A program made the translations under genes and the position numbers. The notes under the pieces were generated by a model. It was not told the DNA's origin, made no database searches, and saw only the letters and a list, made by a program, of their open reading frames with translations. From JAJTFW01 sp046330075 (GTDB taxonomy: Bacteria; Bacteroidota; Bacteroidia; AKYH767-A; OLB10): a stretch of DNA of 64,000 nucleotides. Below are positions 51,905 through 59,880 of the stretch, piece after piece. Positions within the stretch are counted from its first letter, which is position 1. Every line of letters begins with the position of its first letter. The DNA lies in contig JAXLTL010000001.1 of NCBI GenBank assembly GCA_046330075.1, forward strand, positions 558,001-622,000. Direction: 5' to 3'.

Positions 51905-53929
51905 TTATCCTCCGGTTAATTGATTTAATCCTTGTTTCGCCTGCATGTTATCAGGGTTAATCTTTAAAACCTGCTGCAGTACCTGTCTCGCTTTTGCAAT
52001 TTTGCCTTCAACGATAAATGCAGTGGCTTTATTGAGTAATGCCAGTTCATAATCAGGATCCAGCGCCAATGCAGCATCAAAATATTGCTGCGCTGCCGCA
52101 ACATTGCGTTCACGTGTCAAAACCAAATATCCGAGATTACAATAGCCGGGTGCAAACTCAGGATGTTCTTTTACCAATGCTGAAAATACCTGAAACGCTT
52201 CCTCCAGTTTTCCTGCGCTACCGAGAGCGGAGCCATATTTGTTGGCAAATTCAGCATTGTACGGTGCAAGTTTGTTGGCTTTGCCAAACCAGAACATTGC
52301 ATCCTGCGTGCGGTTTAAGTCTTTGTATGCTTCTCCTACCCGATAGGCCGTCCAGGCGTCCCGGTTATCGTATGATGCTTTACTTATCTCATCCGCGATT
52401 CCCGGTAACCGGGCAAGCCGAATGATTTCTGAATAGTTCCTGCGCAAATAGGCAATCTGAACCAACCGGTGAATATTCTTTCTTTGCCCCTCAGGGGTTG
52501 CGGAGTCCATGTGCTTCAAGGCAGAATCAAGTAATGCCTGTTCAAAGCCGAACTTCTCCACGTAATTGATGTAGGCTTGTGCTACCGCATCTTCGGAAGG
52601 AGTTGGATTATTAATGCAGTTTATACCTATAAACTTCCTGATCTTTTCCGCATCCGTGGTTTTCCCGTGTATTCCAATTCGATGATCATGTACACTGACA
52701 TGCGGTATATCTGTAGCTGAGTTACCCGGCATATGGCAGCTTACACAGTTATTCTTCGAGGCTTTTCTCTGCGGTTCAGGTAATTTGCACATCGACTTCC
52801 CTTCACTATGACAACTGCTGCAGACAGCATTAAAATGTTCACTTCCGGTTTGCCTTACAGAAACATGCGGGTTATGGCAGGAAATACATGTTAATCCGGC
52901 TTTATATGGTTTGAGTCCGGCCTTTTCCTTCGGAAGATTTTTTATTGCCGCGTCAGTCACTATAAAACACCTGCTCATTTTTAAGCGTTCGGCATGAGAG
53001 GCCATGATATGCGTGTTCTCGCTGTTGCTGTAAACCGGCATAAATACATTCATCACATCACTTAGTTTCATTCCCGGTTTGAAATCAAGAAATGATTCAC
53101 CTTCATTCAAAACTGCATTCCCCTGAATATGGCAACGCTGGCAAACATCAAACTGCAGATCAATCGGTAATTTGGATGGGTTAACAATTGAATAGTCGAT
53201 GAATTTTGCTGTGTCAATTAACAGGCCTTTTGATTTCTCGGCTACATGAAAACTACCGGGCCCGTGACACCTTTCGCAGTCAATGCCATTTTTCACCTTC
53301 TGGTACTTGTTCTCAGAACCAATTACGAACTCCGGATATCCGTTGTGACAGGTCATGCATTCGAGACCAATCTGACGGGAGAATCTGCTATTATCACCAT
53401 TTTCAAAACCTGGAGGAAGATCCCATTTTTTCTTCTGAGTATAAAAGGTCATTGGAGCCTGAAAAATATATCCGTTACTCACCCACATATGCGAATTGGT
53501 ATGCTGTCCCGACCCTACAATATAATTGACCTGTTGGTCACGGTTATATACGGTATCACTTTTTTCCAATCTGAACTCTCTGAAATGTAGCTCTTCACCT
53601 TTCCAGTATGGATGATACGAGAGATTTTTAAATTCATCATACACCACCGGATGACCGGAATAATTACCGGAAGATTTTGACTTTGAAGCGACATCAAAAG
53701 ATTTTCCCATTCCTGTATGCATGAATGTTTGATGGACATTCGAATGACAGGTAATACACTTTTCCATGCCTGCATATTCAGCTTCGGGCAACAACCCTGC
53801 ATAGGAAGTGCGGTTCATCGCCTCCCGAAGGGTATCATTTTTTGTCCCTTGCCGGGTACAATACCAATTCAGAAAGGAAAAGATAAAAACCATCAAGACT
53901 GCTAAAAAGTGCCGCAAGCGTGCCTTCAT
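51905..53929 (-). CDS. Exported seven-heme c-type cytochrome with TPR domain
   Basis: The 674-residue protein has an N-terminal hydrophobic segment (LRHFLAVLMVFIFSFLNWYC, a possible but non-canonical lipobox) and seven CxxCH heme-binding motifs (CITCH, CMTCH, CERCH, CQRCH, CISCH, CSSCH, CVSCH) across about residues 58-400. The C-terminal 230 residues are TPR-like helices (EAYKDLNRTQDAMFWFGKAN, GNLGYLVL-type repeats). The heme region resembles cytochrome c554-type multiheme proteins. It should reside in the periplasm or on the outer membrane and carry electrons; partners are unknown. Four bases separate it from the GNAT gene and none from mltG. Confidence 0.88.
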   Translation of the reverse strand: MKARLRHFLAVLMVFIFSFLNWYCTRQGTKNDTLREAMNRTSYAGLLPEAEYAGMEKCITCHSNVHQTFMHTGMGKSFDVASKSKSSGNYSGHPVVYDEFKNLSYHPYWKGEELHFREFRLEKSDTVYNRDQQVNYIVGSGQHTNSHMWVSNGYIFQAPMTFYTQKKKWDLPPGFENGDNSRFSRQIGLECMTCHNGYPEFVIGSENKYQKVKNGIDCERCHGPGSFHVAEKSKGLLIDTAKFIDYSIVNPSKLPIDLQFDVCQRCHIQGNAVLNEGESFLDFKPGMKLSDVMNVFMPVYSNSENTHIMASHAERLKMSRCFIVTDAAIKNLPKEKAGLKPYKAGLTCISCHNPHVSVRQTGSEHFNAVCSSCHSEGKSMCKLPEPQRKASKNNCVSCHMPGNSATDIPHVSVHDHRIGIHGKTTDAEKIRKFIGINCINNPTPSEDAVAQAYINYVEKFGFEQALLDSALKHMDSATPEGQRKNIHRLVQIAYLRRNYSEIIRLARLPGIADEISKASYDNRDAWTAYRVGEAYKDLNRTQDAMFWFGKANKLAPYNAEFANKYGSALGSAGKLEEAFQVFSALVKEHPEFAPGYCNLGYLVLTRERNVAAAQQYFDAALALDPDYELALLNKATAFIVEGKIAKARQVLQQVLKINPDNMQAKQGLNQLTGG

Positions 53930-53932
53930 CTC

Positions 53933-54478
53933 CTAAATCAGTTTATTGGGGCGAATCGCCTGCAAAACAGAAACATTATGCCAGGTGTCATTGTACTGTA
54001 TCCAGTCCTGCAACACGCCACAGATCCGGAAACCCGCTTTGGAAAATAAACGAAGACTGGCTTCATTTTCAGTATCTATATGACAATATACCTGATGCAG
54101 ATTAAGTGTATTGAAGGAATAATGAAGCAAAAGACGGATAGCCTCATGTGCCATCCCCTTGCGGCGAAAACTTTTATCTCCGATCAAAATTCCGATTCCT
54201 GCTCTTCTGTGGTGAGGGTCAAAATCGAACAAATCAATATATCCGATAGTTGGTCCTGCTTCAGGTGTTTCCACCAATACTTCAATAGCCAGCCGCAATT
54301 GTCGCGAAGAATAGATATCCAACGTAGCATTGGCATAATACTGTTCCAATGTATAACGCGAATAGGGCGCAAGCGTACCACTTACAGGCCAAACATCCAC
54401 ATCATTTTCGTAGATCATCATCAGATCCACGTCCTTTGGCTCAAGTGCTCTGAGCATTACATTCGTTCCCCTGATCAT
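53933..54478 (-). CDS. GNAT N-acetyltransferase (RimJ/RimL-like)
   Basis: The 181-residue protein is a GNAT acetyltransferase: MLRALEPKDVDLMMIYEND near the start, the acetyl-CoA loop RRAGIGILIGDKSFRRKGMA, and NLHQVYCHIDTENEASLRLFSKAGF in its last third (quoted in part). Its position between dapF and the cytochrome gives no clear substrate; ribosomal-protein, spermidine-like or small-molecule acetylation are all possible. Its ATG overlaps the dapF stop by four bases (ATGA). Confidence 0.85.
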   Translation of the reverse strand: MIRGTNVMLRALEPKDVDLMMIYENDVDVWPVSGTLAPYSRYTLEQYYANATLDIYSSRQLRLAIEVLVETPEAGPTIGYIDLFDFDPHHRRAGIGILIGDKSFRRKGMAHEAIRLLLHYSFNTLNLHQVYCHIDTENEASLRLFSKAGFRICGVLQDWIQYNDTWHNVSVLQAIRPNKLI

Positions 54479-55254
54479 ACTTTAATTTCACCAGTGAAGA
54501 CCTTTTCTGCAGGGCCTTCGAGCCATATATTTTTGAACCCGTTTTCATTCCTGTCAAAACGCACTCTCAGCTCACCTCCGGATGTAAATATCTTTACAAG
54601 CTGACGCCCTTCCAGATTACCGGCCTCCCCTGCCGCAAGCGCTACGGCTGTCACGCCAGTACCGCAACTCAATGTTTCAGCTTCCACTCCGCGTTCATAG
54701 GTCCGTACGTAAAAACCATCTGCATACGGCATTACAAAATTGACGTTTGTCCCCTGAACTTTATAAGGTTCACTGAACCTGATTTTTCTTCCTTCGGAAA
54801 AGACATCCAGTTCACTCACATTGTCAACATAGCGGATATAATGTGGCGAACCAGTATCAACAAAGACATCTTCTCCTGTTTTTTCCACTCCTGTCACATC
54901 CTTCATCCGCAATCCGATATAATTATCTTCGAGTAAAACTGACTCATGAGGTCCGTCAGAAGCCAGAAACCTGCATTGATTGCCTACATATTTTTTTTCC
55001 ATTGCATAGCGGGAGATGCAACGCCCACCGTTCCCGCACATCGAACCCTGTGCACCATCCGCATTGTAATACAACATCTCAAAATCAAAATCCGGGTGTT
55101 GGCGAATGATCATCAATCCATCAGCACCAATTCCAAAATGACGATCACATAAAAACCGGATCTGCTGATGTGTCAGCTCAGGAAAAAGTTCCCAGCCATC
55201 CAGCATGATAAAATCGTTGCCTGCACCGTGGTACTTTTCAAATCTAAGGTTCAT
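54475..55254 (-). CDS. dapF: Diaminopimelate epimerase
   Basis: DapF converts LL- to meso-diaminopimelate for peptidoglycan and lysine. The product (259 residues from ATG 55254) carries the N-terminal FEKYHGAGNDFIMLDG. The two catalytic cysteines are present: Cys73 in MCGNGGRC and Cys197 in SCGTGVTA. A TTG six bases upstream of the ATG is an alternative start that would add two residues. It heads a minus-strand operon that also contains mltG, another cell-wall gene. dapB is at 39422-40159. Confidence 0.95.
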   Translation of the reverse strand: MNLRFEKYHGAGNDFIMLDGWELFPELTHQQIRFLCDRHFGIGADGLMIIRQHPDFDFEMLYYNADGAQGSMCGNGGRCISRYAMEKKYVGNQCRFLASDGPHESVLLEDNYIGLRMKDVTGVEKTGEDVFVDTGSPHYIRYVDNVSELDVFSEGRKIRFSEPYKVQGTNVNFVMPYADGFYVRTYERGVEAETLSCGTGVTAVALAAGEAGNLEGRQLVKIFTSGGELRVRFDRNENGFKNIWLEGPAEKVFTGEIKV

Positions 55255-55410
55255 TTTCAATCTGTATTACAGGGGAATATCCGGCTGGGGATTTTGATAT
55301 CTGTAAAAATAGAAAAACGGTGGCAAATTCACGACTTTTCCGTTATTGGGCTTTAAAATTCAGATGGTTAAAGCCTTGTTAAATTCACATCTGATTCATA
55401 AAAACGAAAA

Positions 55411-55418
55411 TATTTTTG
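55411..55418 (+). promoter_or_regulatory. -7 promoter element of the HtrA protease gene
   Basis: TATTTTTG matches TAnnTTTG, 53 bases before the ATG at 55472. No -33 TTG was found at the usual distance. Confidence 0.45.
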
Positions 55419-55471
55419 CATCCGTAGCGTATTAATCAGGTAAAAGAAAATCAACAATAGACAATAAACCT

Positions 55472-56914
55472 ATGAAAAAGACAGGATTACTTTTAGTTAT
55501 GGCACTGGCAAGTGGTATGGCTGGCGCCTGGATAATGAAACAATTACAGGGTCAATCCTATGCCGGTAATTTTGACGGGTACAGCAAAAGCCCATCCGCG
55601 CATATGGTCTCGTATGAAGGCCCCAACACTGCCCCAACCGACTTTTCTGTAGCTGCAGAAGCCACCGTTCCAACAGTAGTACACGTAAAGACCACCTATG
55701 CCCGGCAACAAGGATATGGCAGCCAGTTCTTTGATCCTTTTAATTTTTTCTGGGGCAATCCGGCACCACAACAAATGCCTCAGCAGCAAGCTACCGGGTC
55801 AGGTGTAATTATTTCGGAAGATGGATATATCGTCACCAATAACCATGTGGTTGAAAATGCGGAAGAAGTATCAGTTACACTTGACGATAAAACATCATTC
55901 ACAGCAAAGGTGATTGGCACGGATCCCAGCACTGACCTGGCTTTGCTGAAGGTAGATGCAAAAGGCTTACCTTTTACCTCCTACGGCAATTCTGACAATG
56001 TAAGGGTTGGTGAATGGGTTCTTGCAGTAGGCAACCCTTTCAACCTGACCTCAACAGTAACAGCAGGTATCGTTAGCGCGAAAGCGAGAAACATCCATAT
56101 TCTGCCCGATCAGAAATTCCCCATTGAATCATTTATTCAGACAGATGCTGCTGTCAATCCGGGTAATTCCGGAGGTGCACTTGTAAATACGAGAGGAGAA
56201 CTGATTGGTATCAATGCTGCCATCGCTTCAAACACAGGCTCCTACTCTGGGTATTCATTTGCCATTCCGGTTAACATCGTTAAAAAAGTTGTGGATGATC
56301 TTCTTGAATTCGGATCGGTTCAGCGAGGTTTTATCGGTATCAGTATCCGGGATCTTGACGCAGATTTTGCAAAGGAAAAATCTATAAAGACCCTTAGTGG
56401 TGTATATGTAAATGGAATAACCGATGGCGGTGCTGCTGAAACATCAGGCATAAAAGAAGGGGATATCATTACAGCAATCAATGGTGTAAATATTAAATCA
56501 TCACCTGAACTGCAGGAGCAGGTTGGACGGTACCGTCCGGGTGATAAAATTGCAGTAACTATTATCAGAGATAATGACCCTAAAACAATCTCTGTTGTAC
56601 TGAGAAATAAAGAAGGAAATACGAAAGTAGTCCGTAATGAAGCCGTTAATTTGCTGGGGGCCTCACTTGAATCCGCCAGCGAAAGTGAACTTTCAAAACT
56701 TGGGTTGAGCAATGGCGTTAAAGTGAAAGAGCTGCAAACGGGAAAATTGAAATCTGCCGGATTAAGAGAAGGTTTTATTATTACCTCAATTGACAACCGG
56801 GAAGTCAAATCAGCAGCAGATGTACTCGACTACCTGCAAAACAAAAAGGGCGGCGTGCTTATAGAGGGTATTTACCCAAACGGAATGCAAGCTTATTACG
56901 GGTTCGGCATGTAA
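55472..56914 (+). CDS. HtrA/DegP-type serine protease (periplasmic)
   Basis: The 480-residue protein has an N-terminal hydrophobic export/anchor segment (LLLVMALASGMAGAWIM). The trypsin-like domain has catalytic His125 (NNHVV), Asp155 (STDLALL) and Ser233 (NPGNSGGAL). Two PDZ domains follow (about 285-375, with GFIGISIRDLDADF; and about 385-475). It degrades misfolded envelope proteins under stress. A terminator with a 22-bp perfect stem follows, before the sigma factor gene. Confidence 0.95.
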   Translation: MKKTGLLLVMALASGMAGAWIMKQLQGQSYAGNFDGYSKSPSAHMVSYEGPNTAPTDFSVAAEATVPTVVHVKTTYARQQGYGSQFFDPFNFFWGNPAPQQMPQQQATGSGVIISEDGYIVTNNHVVENAEEVSVTLDDKTSFTAKVIGTDPSTDLALLKVDAKGLPFTSYGNSDNVRVGEWVLAVGNPFNLTSTVTAGIVSAKARNIHILPDQKFPIESFIQTDAAVNPGNSGGALVNTRGELIGINAAIASNTGSYSGYSFAIPVNIVKKVVDDLLEFGSVQRGFIGISIRDLDADFAKEKSIKTLSGVYVNGITDGGAAETSGIKEGDIITAINGVNIKSSPELQEQVGRYRPGDKIAVTIIRDNDPKTISVVLRNKEGNTKVVRNEAVNLLGASLESASESELSKLGLSNGVKVKELQTGKLKSAGLREGFIITSIDNREVKSAADVLDYLQNKKGGVLIEGIYPNGMQAYYGFGM

Positions 56915-56923
56915 TTTGATAGG

Positions 56924-56970
56924 TTCAAAATAAAAAAGGGGTGCAGTGTGCACCCCTTTTTTATTTTGAA
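56924..56970 (+). terminator. Very long perfect terminator hairpin
   Basis: A 22-bp perfect inverted repeat (56924-56945 with 56949-56970) has a three-base GTG loop; the GC-rich core GGGGTGCA is flanked by A-run and T-run. It lies ten bases after the protease stop. Confidence 0.9.
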
Positions 56971-56997
56971 TTTACGTGGAAATTTCAATTATTATTC

Positions 56998-57005
56998 TAA
57001 ATTTG
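56998..57005 (+). promoter_or_regulatory. -7 promoter element of the second sigma factor gene
   Basis: TAAATTTG matches TAnnTTTG perfectly, 47 bases before the ATG at 57053. Confidence 0.5.
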
Positions 57006-57052
57006 TTCACACACCACAGCCAGAACAATTTTCAGTTTAAGACTTATCGACT

Positions 57053-57919
57053 ATGCGTCAACTGAAAATTAGTAAATCAATCACTAATCGTGAGAGTGCT
57101 TCTCTGGAGAAGTACCTTTCTGACATTGGTAAAGAACCAATGATAAATGCAGAAGAAGAGGTTCGGCTTGCACGATTAATCAAGGAAGGAGATGAAACCG
57201 CATTGGACAAACTCACACGAGCCAATTTGCGTTTTGTTGTCTCTGTGGCGAAGCAATACCAAAACCAGGGACTTTCGCTTCCGGATCTAATTAACGAAGG
57301 GAATCTTGGACTTATCAAAGCCGCAAAACGATTTGATGAGACCAGGGGATTTAAATTTATTTCCTATGCCGTATGGTGGATTCGACAAAGCATCCTTCAG
57401 GCGATAGCTGAGCAGAGCAGAATCGTTCGTCTGCCACTGAATCAGGTGGGATCTCTCAGCCGCATCAGCAAGGCGTTTAGCAAGCTGGAGCAGGAATTTG
57501 AGCGTGAGCCTTCTGTAGAAGAAATAGCCTTTATTACCGACATTCCAATTGATAAAATTGCTGATGCTCTTCGGGTTTCAGGTAAACACGTCTCCATGGA
57601 TGCACCCTTTGCAAACGGAGAAGACAGCACGTTGCTTGATGTTATTGAAAACTCAGAGTCACCAAGGGCAGACGTACAGTTGATTCATGATTCGTTGCGA
57701 AAGGAAATCGACAGGTCGCTGAGTACACTTTCGGAAAGAGAGCGGGAGGTCATCAAACTGTTTTTCGGAATCGGACTAGGACATGGACTCACACTGGAAG
57801 AAATCGGCGCCAAATTCGATCTTACCCGAGAGCGCGTCCGTCAGATAAAAGAAAAAGCACTAAGAAGATTACGACACAAGAATAAGAGTAAGATTTTGAA
57901 ATCATATCTGGGAGAATAA
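57053..57919 (+). CDS. rpoD: Primary sigma factor RpoD (canonical copy)
   Basis: The 288-residue protein matches the primary sigma factor of Bacteroidota almost end to end: MRQLKISKSITNRESASLEKYL, LRFVVSVAKQYQNQGLSLPDLINEGNLGLIKAAKRF (regions 2.1-2.2, quoted in part), FISYAVWWIRQSILQAIAEQ, RLPLNQVGSL, and region 4.2 GLTLEEIGAKFDLTRERVRQ. It directs RNA polymerase to the TAnnTTTG promoters seen in this window. Compared with the 47912-48775 paralog it keeps the conserved NQVGSL and EREREVIKLFFGIG. Its own promoter carries that element. Confidence 0.93.
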   Translation: MRQLKISKSITNRESASLEKYLSDIGKEPMINAEEEVRLARLIKEGDETALDKLTRANLRFVVSVAKQYQNQGLSLPDLINEGNLGLIKAAKRFDETRGFKFISYAVWWIRQSILQAIAEQSRIVRLPLNQVGSLSRISKAFSKLEQEFEREPSVEEIAFITDIPIDKIADALRVSGKHVSMDAPFANGEDSTLLDVIENSESPRADVQLIHDSLRKEIDRSLSTLSEREREVIKLFFGIGLGHGLTLEEIGAKFDLTRERVRQIKEKALRRLRHKNKSKILKSYLGE

Positions 57920-57932
57920 TCCACCATTAAAT

Positions 57933-57970
57933 AAAAAAGGAGGATCTGCAAAAGACCCTCCTTTAATTTT
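57933..57970. terminator. Bidirectional terminator between rpoD and gap
   Basis: AAAGGAGG (57936-57943) pairs with CCTCCTTT (57957-57964), and three inner pairs follow one mismatch. A-rich and T-rich flanks allow termination in both directions between convergent genes. Confidence 0.75.
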
Positions 57971-57987
57971 TTTATACGGTGATGTTA

Positions 57988-59463
57988 TCAATAGTAAGTC
58001 AGACGGATGACATCCGACAGATACTTGGCGAAGCGAATTACCTGACGGCTGTATCCATACTCATTATCGTACCATACATACAACACAACACTGTGTTTGT
58101 CTTTTGAAACGATGGTTGCAGGAGAATCAACAATAGATGCACAGGGATTTCCGATCAGATCAGAAGATACCAGCTCATTTGAACTGGAATATTGAATCTG
58201 CTCAACGAGGTCGCCGCGCAGCGCACCATCTTTCAGAATTTCATTCACCTCATCCTTGGTTACATCTTTCTTCAACGTCAGGTTCAGAATCGCCAGTGAA
58301 ACATCCGGTGTCGGTACACGCACTGCATTACCGGTGAGCTTACCTTCCAGTACAGGCAACACTTTTGCTACCGCTTTGTCAGCACCTGTTTCGGTGATTA
58401 CCATATTCATCGCGGCAGAGCGACCCCGACGGTATTTACTATGATAGTTATCGAGGAGATTCTGGTCGTTGGTATAGGAGTGAATGGTTTCGATGTGTCC
58501 GCGTTCGATACCAACTGCTTTCTCCATAACAGCTAAAACAGGAACGATGGCATTGGTAGTACAGGAAGCCGCGGAATAAATTTTCTCATCTGCGGCATGC
58601 TTTTTCTCATTTACTCCATAAACCACATTAGGGATATCGCCTTTACCAGGCGCGGTAAGCAGCACTTTATCTACTCCTTTGGCTTTCAAATGACGACCCA
58701 GACCTTCACGATCCCGGGCAACACCAGTATTATCGATCAGTAACGCATTATTTATTCCGTATGCTGAGTAATCCACATCTTCCGGATTTTTAGCATCAAT
58801 CACATAAATTGTATGACCATTAACAATCAAAGCACTCTTCTCATTATCCTCAATTACAGTTCCGGGAAATGGACCATGTACTGAATCGTTCCGCAATAAC
58901 TCGGCACGTTTCGATAAATCATCGGCAGAACGTTTACGCACAACGATTGCACGCAGGCGGAGCTGTTCACCTTTTCCCGCTTGTCCAACCAGTTCACGGG
59001 CAAGAATACGTCCGATACGGCCAAAACCATAGAGAATTACATCACGAGGTACCATTTTTCGGCGATCGGCTCCGATAAAACTTCCGATTTTGCTTTCAAG
59101 GAATTTCTTCGGGTCATTGCCAAATCCGGATTTTTCGCTCAACCATTCGGCTGTGAGCTTACCGATATCGAGACGGGAAGGTGCAAGGTCAAGGCTGTTT
59201 AAAGTCCTTGCAATTTCCAGTGTATCCATTACAGTGATAGGCTTCTTTACAATGTCATTTGCATACTGATGCAGATTAAGGATCTGACTGGCACTTCGAT
59301 CCACTAACTGATTGCGGAAAATAATAAGCTCCACGGAACGGTTAAACCATAAACCACCGGTAATGTGAATCAGCTCAATGGCTGCTTTTTCAAGTTCAAT
59401 CCAGTCGCCAAGCTGACGCTCATACGTGTTTTGCCCGGCCGGATTTTGAGTTGCTGTAGACAT
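57988..59463 (-). CDS. gap: Long-form glyceraldehyde-3-phosphate dehydrogenase
   Basis: GAPDH oxidises glyceraldehyde 3-phosphate to 1,3-bisphosphoglycerate. The 491-residue protein is about 150 residues longer than the standard enzyme because of an N-terminal helical extension (1-140) before the NAD-binding GFGRIGR (146-152). The catalytic cysteine in SCTTN (about residue 300), the IHSYTNDQNLLDN segment and the C-terminal WYDNEYGYSRQV are all present, so it should be active. Similar long forms exist in Bacteroidota; the role of the extension is not known to me. It is convergent with rpoD. Confidence 0.93.
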   Translation of the reverse strand: MSTATQNPAGQNTYERQLGDWIELEKAAIELIHITGGLWFNRSVELIIFRNQLVDRSASQILNLHQYANDIVKKPITVMDTLEIARTLNSLDLAPSRLDIGKLTAEWLSEKSGFGNDPKKFLESKIGSFIGADRRKMVPRDVILYGFGRIGRILARELVGQAGKGEQLRLRAIVVRKRSADDLSKRAELLRNDSVHGPFPGTVIEDNEKSALIVNGHTIYVIDAKNPEDVDYSAYGINNALLIDNTGVARDREGLGRHLKAKGVDKVLLTAPGKGDIPNVVYGVNEKKHAADEKIYSAASCTTNAIVPVLAVMEKAVGIERGHIETIHSYTNDQNLLDNYHSKYRRGRSAAMNMVITETGADKAVAKVLPVLEGKLTGNAVRVPTPDVSLAILNLTLKKDVTKDEVNEILKDGALRGDLVEQIQYSSSNELVSSDLIGNPCASIVDSPATIVSKDKHSVVLYVWYDNEYGYSRQVIRFAKYLSDVIRLTYY

Positions 59464-59665
59464 AGTGAATTTCTTTTAGAAGGCGCAAAGATACTTTGAA
59501 GGGTCTGCTTTGGAAAGGGAAAATTAGGTGAAAGAAATCAAGAATCAGGTGGATGTTGTTGAAAAGAAAGCAAATTGAATCGTTTTATCTTTTAAAAATT
59601 GGGATTCACCCTCCTATTTCAACCTGCATTTAAACCCAAATATATTGATATTCAGATAAATAAAA

Positions 59666-59688
59666 AAGCGGAGGGGTTACCTCCGCTT
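59666..59688 (-). terminator. Terminator of the tRNA-His gene
   Basis: On the minus strand AAGCGGAGG pairs with CCTCCGCTT around a five-base loop, followed by a T-run. It starts five bases after the tRNA 3' end. Confidence 0.85.
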
Positions 59689-59692
59689 ATCG

Positions 59693-59767
59693 GGTGAATG
59701 AGGGGGGTCGAACCCCCGACCTCCAGTGCCACAAACTGGCGCTCTAACCAACTGAGCTACATCCACC
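59693..59767 (-). tRNA. tRNA-His (anticodon GTG)
   Basis: The minus strand folds into a full cloverleaf: acceptor GTGGATG pairs with CATTCAC, with an encoded G at position -1 opposite discriminator C, the hallmark of tRNA-His. The D arm is TAGCTCAGTTGGTTAGA, the anticodon arm CCAGT-TTGTGGC-ACTGG with anticodon GTG, and the T arm CGGGGGTTCGACCCCCC in form. The CCA end is not encoded (CGA follows). Confidence 0.95.
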
Positions 59768-59848
59768 GTATTGCGGCTGCAAATTTATATACAACCCATG
59801 GTTCTACCAAAAAAAACGAAAAACTTGTATTTACTGCTATTTCATTCA

Positions 59849-59876
59849 TTGAATCAACTACATAGCCCTAAATTTG
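59849..59876 (+). promoter_or_regulatory. Promoter of the copper ATPase gene, close to its ATG
   Basis: TTG (59849-59851) and TAAATTTG (59869-59876) are separated by 17 bases, a very good Bacteroidota promoter. Only four bases lie between the -7 box and the ATG at 59881, so transcription should begin at or next to the start codon. Confidence 0.65.
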
Positions 59877-59880
59877 CAAC

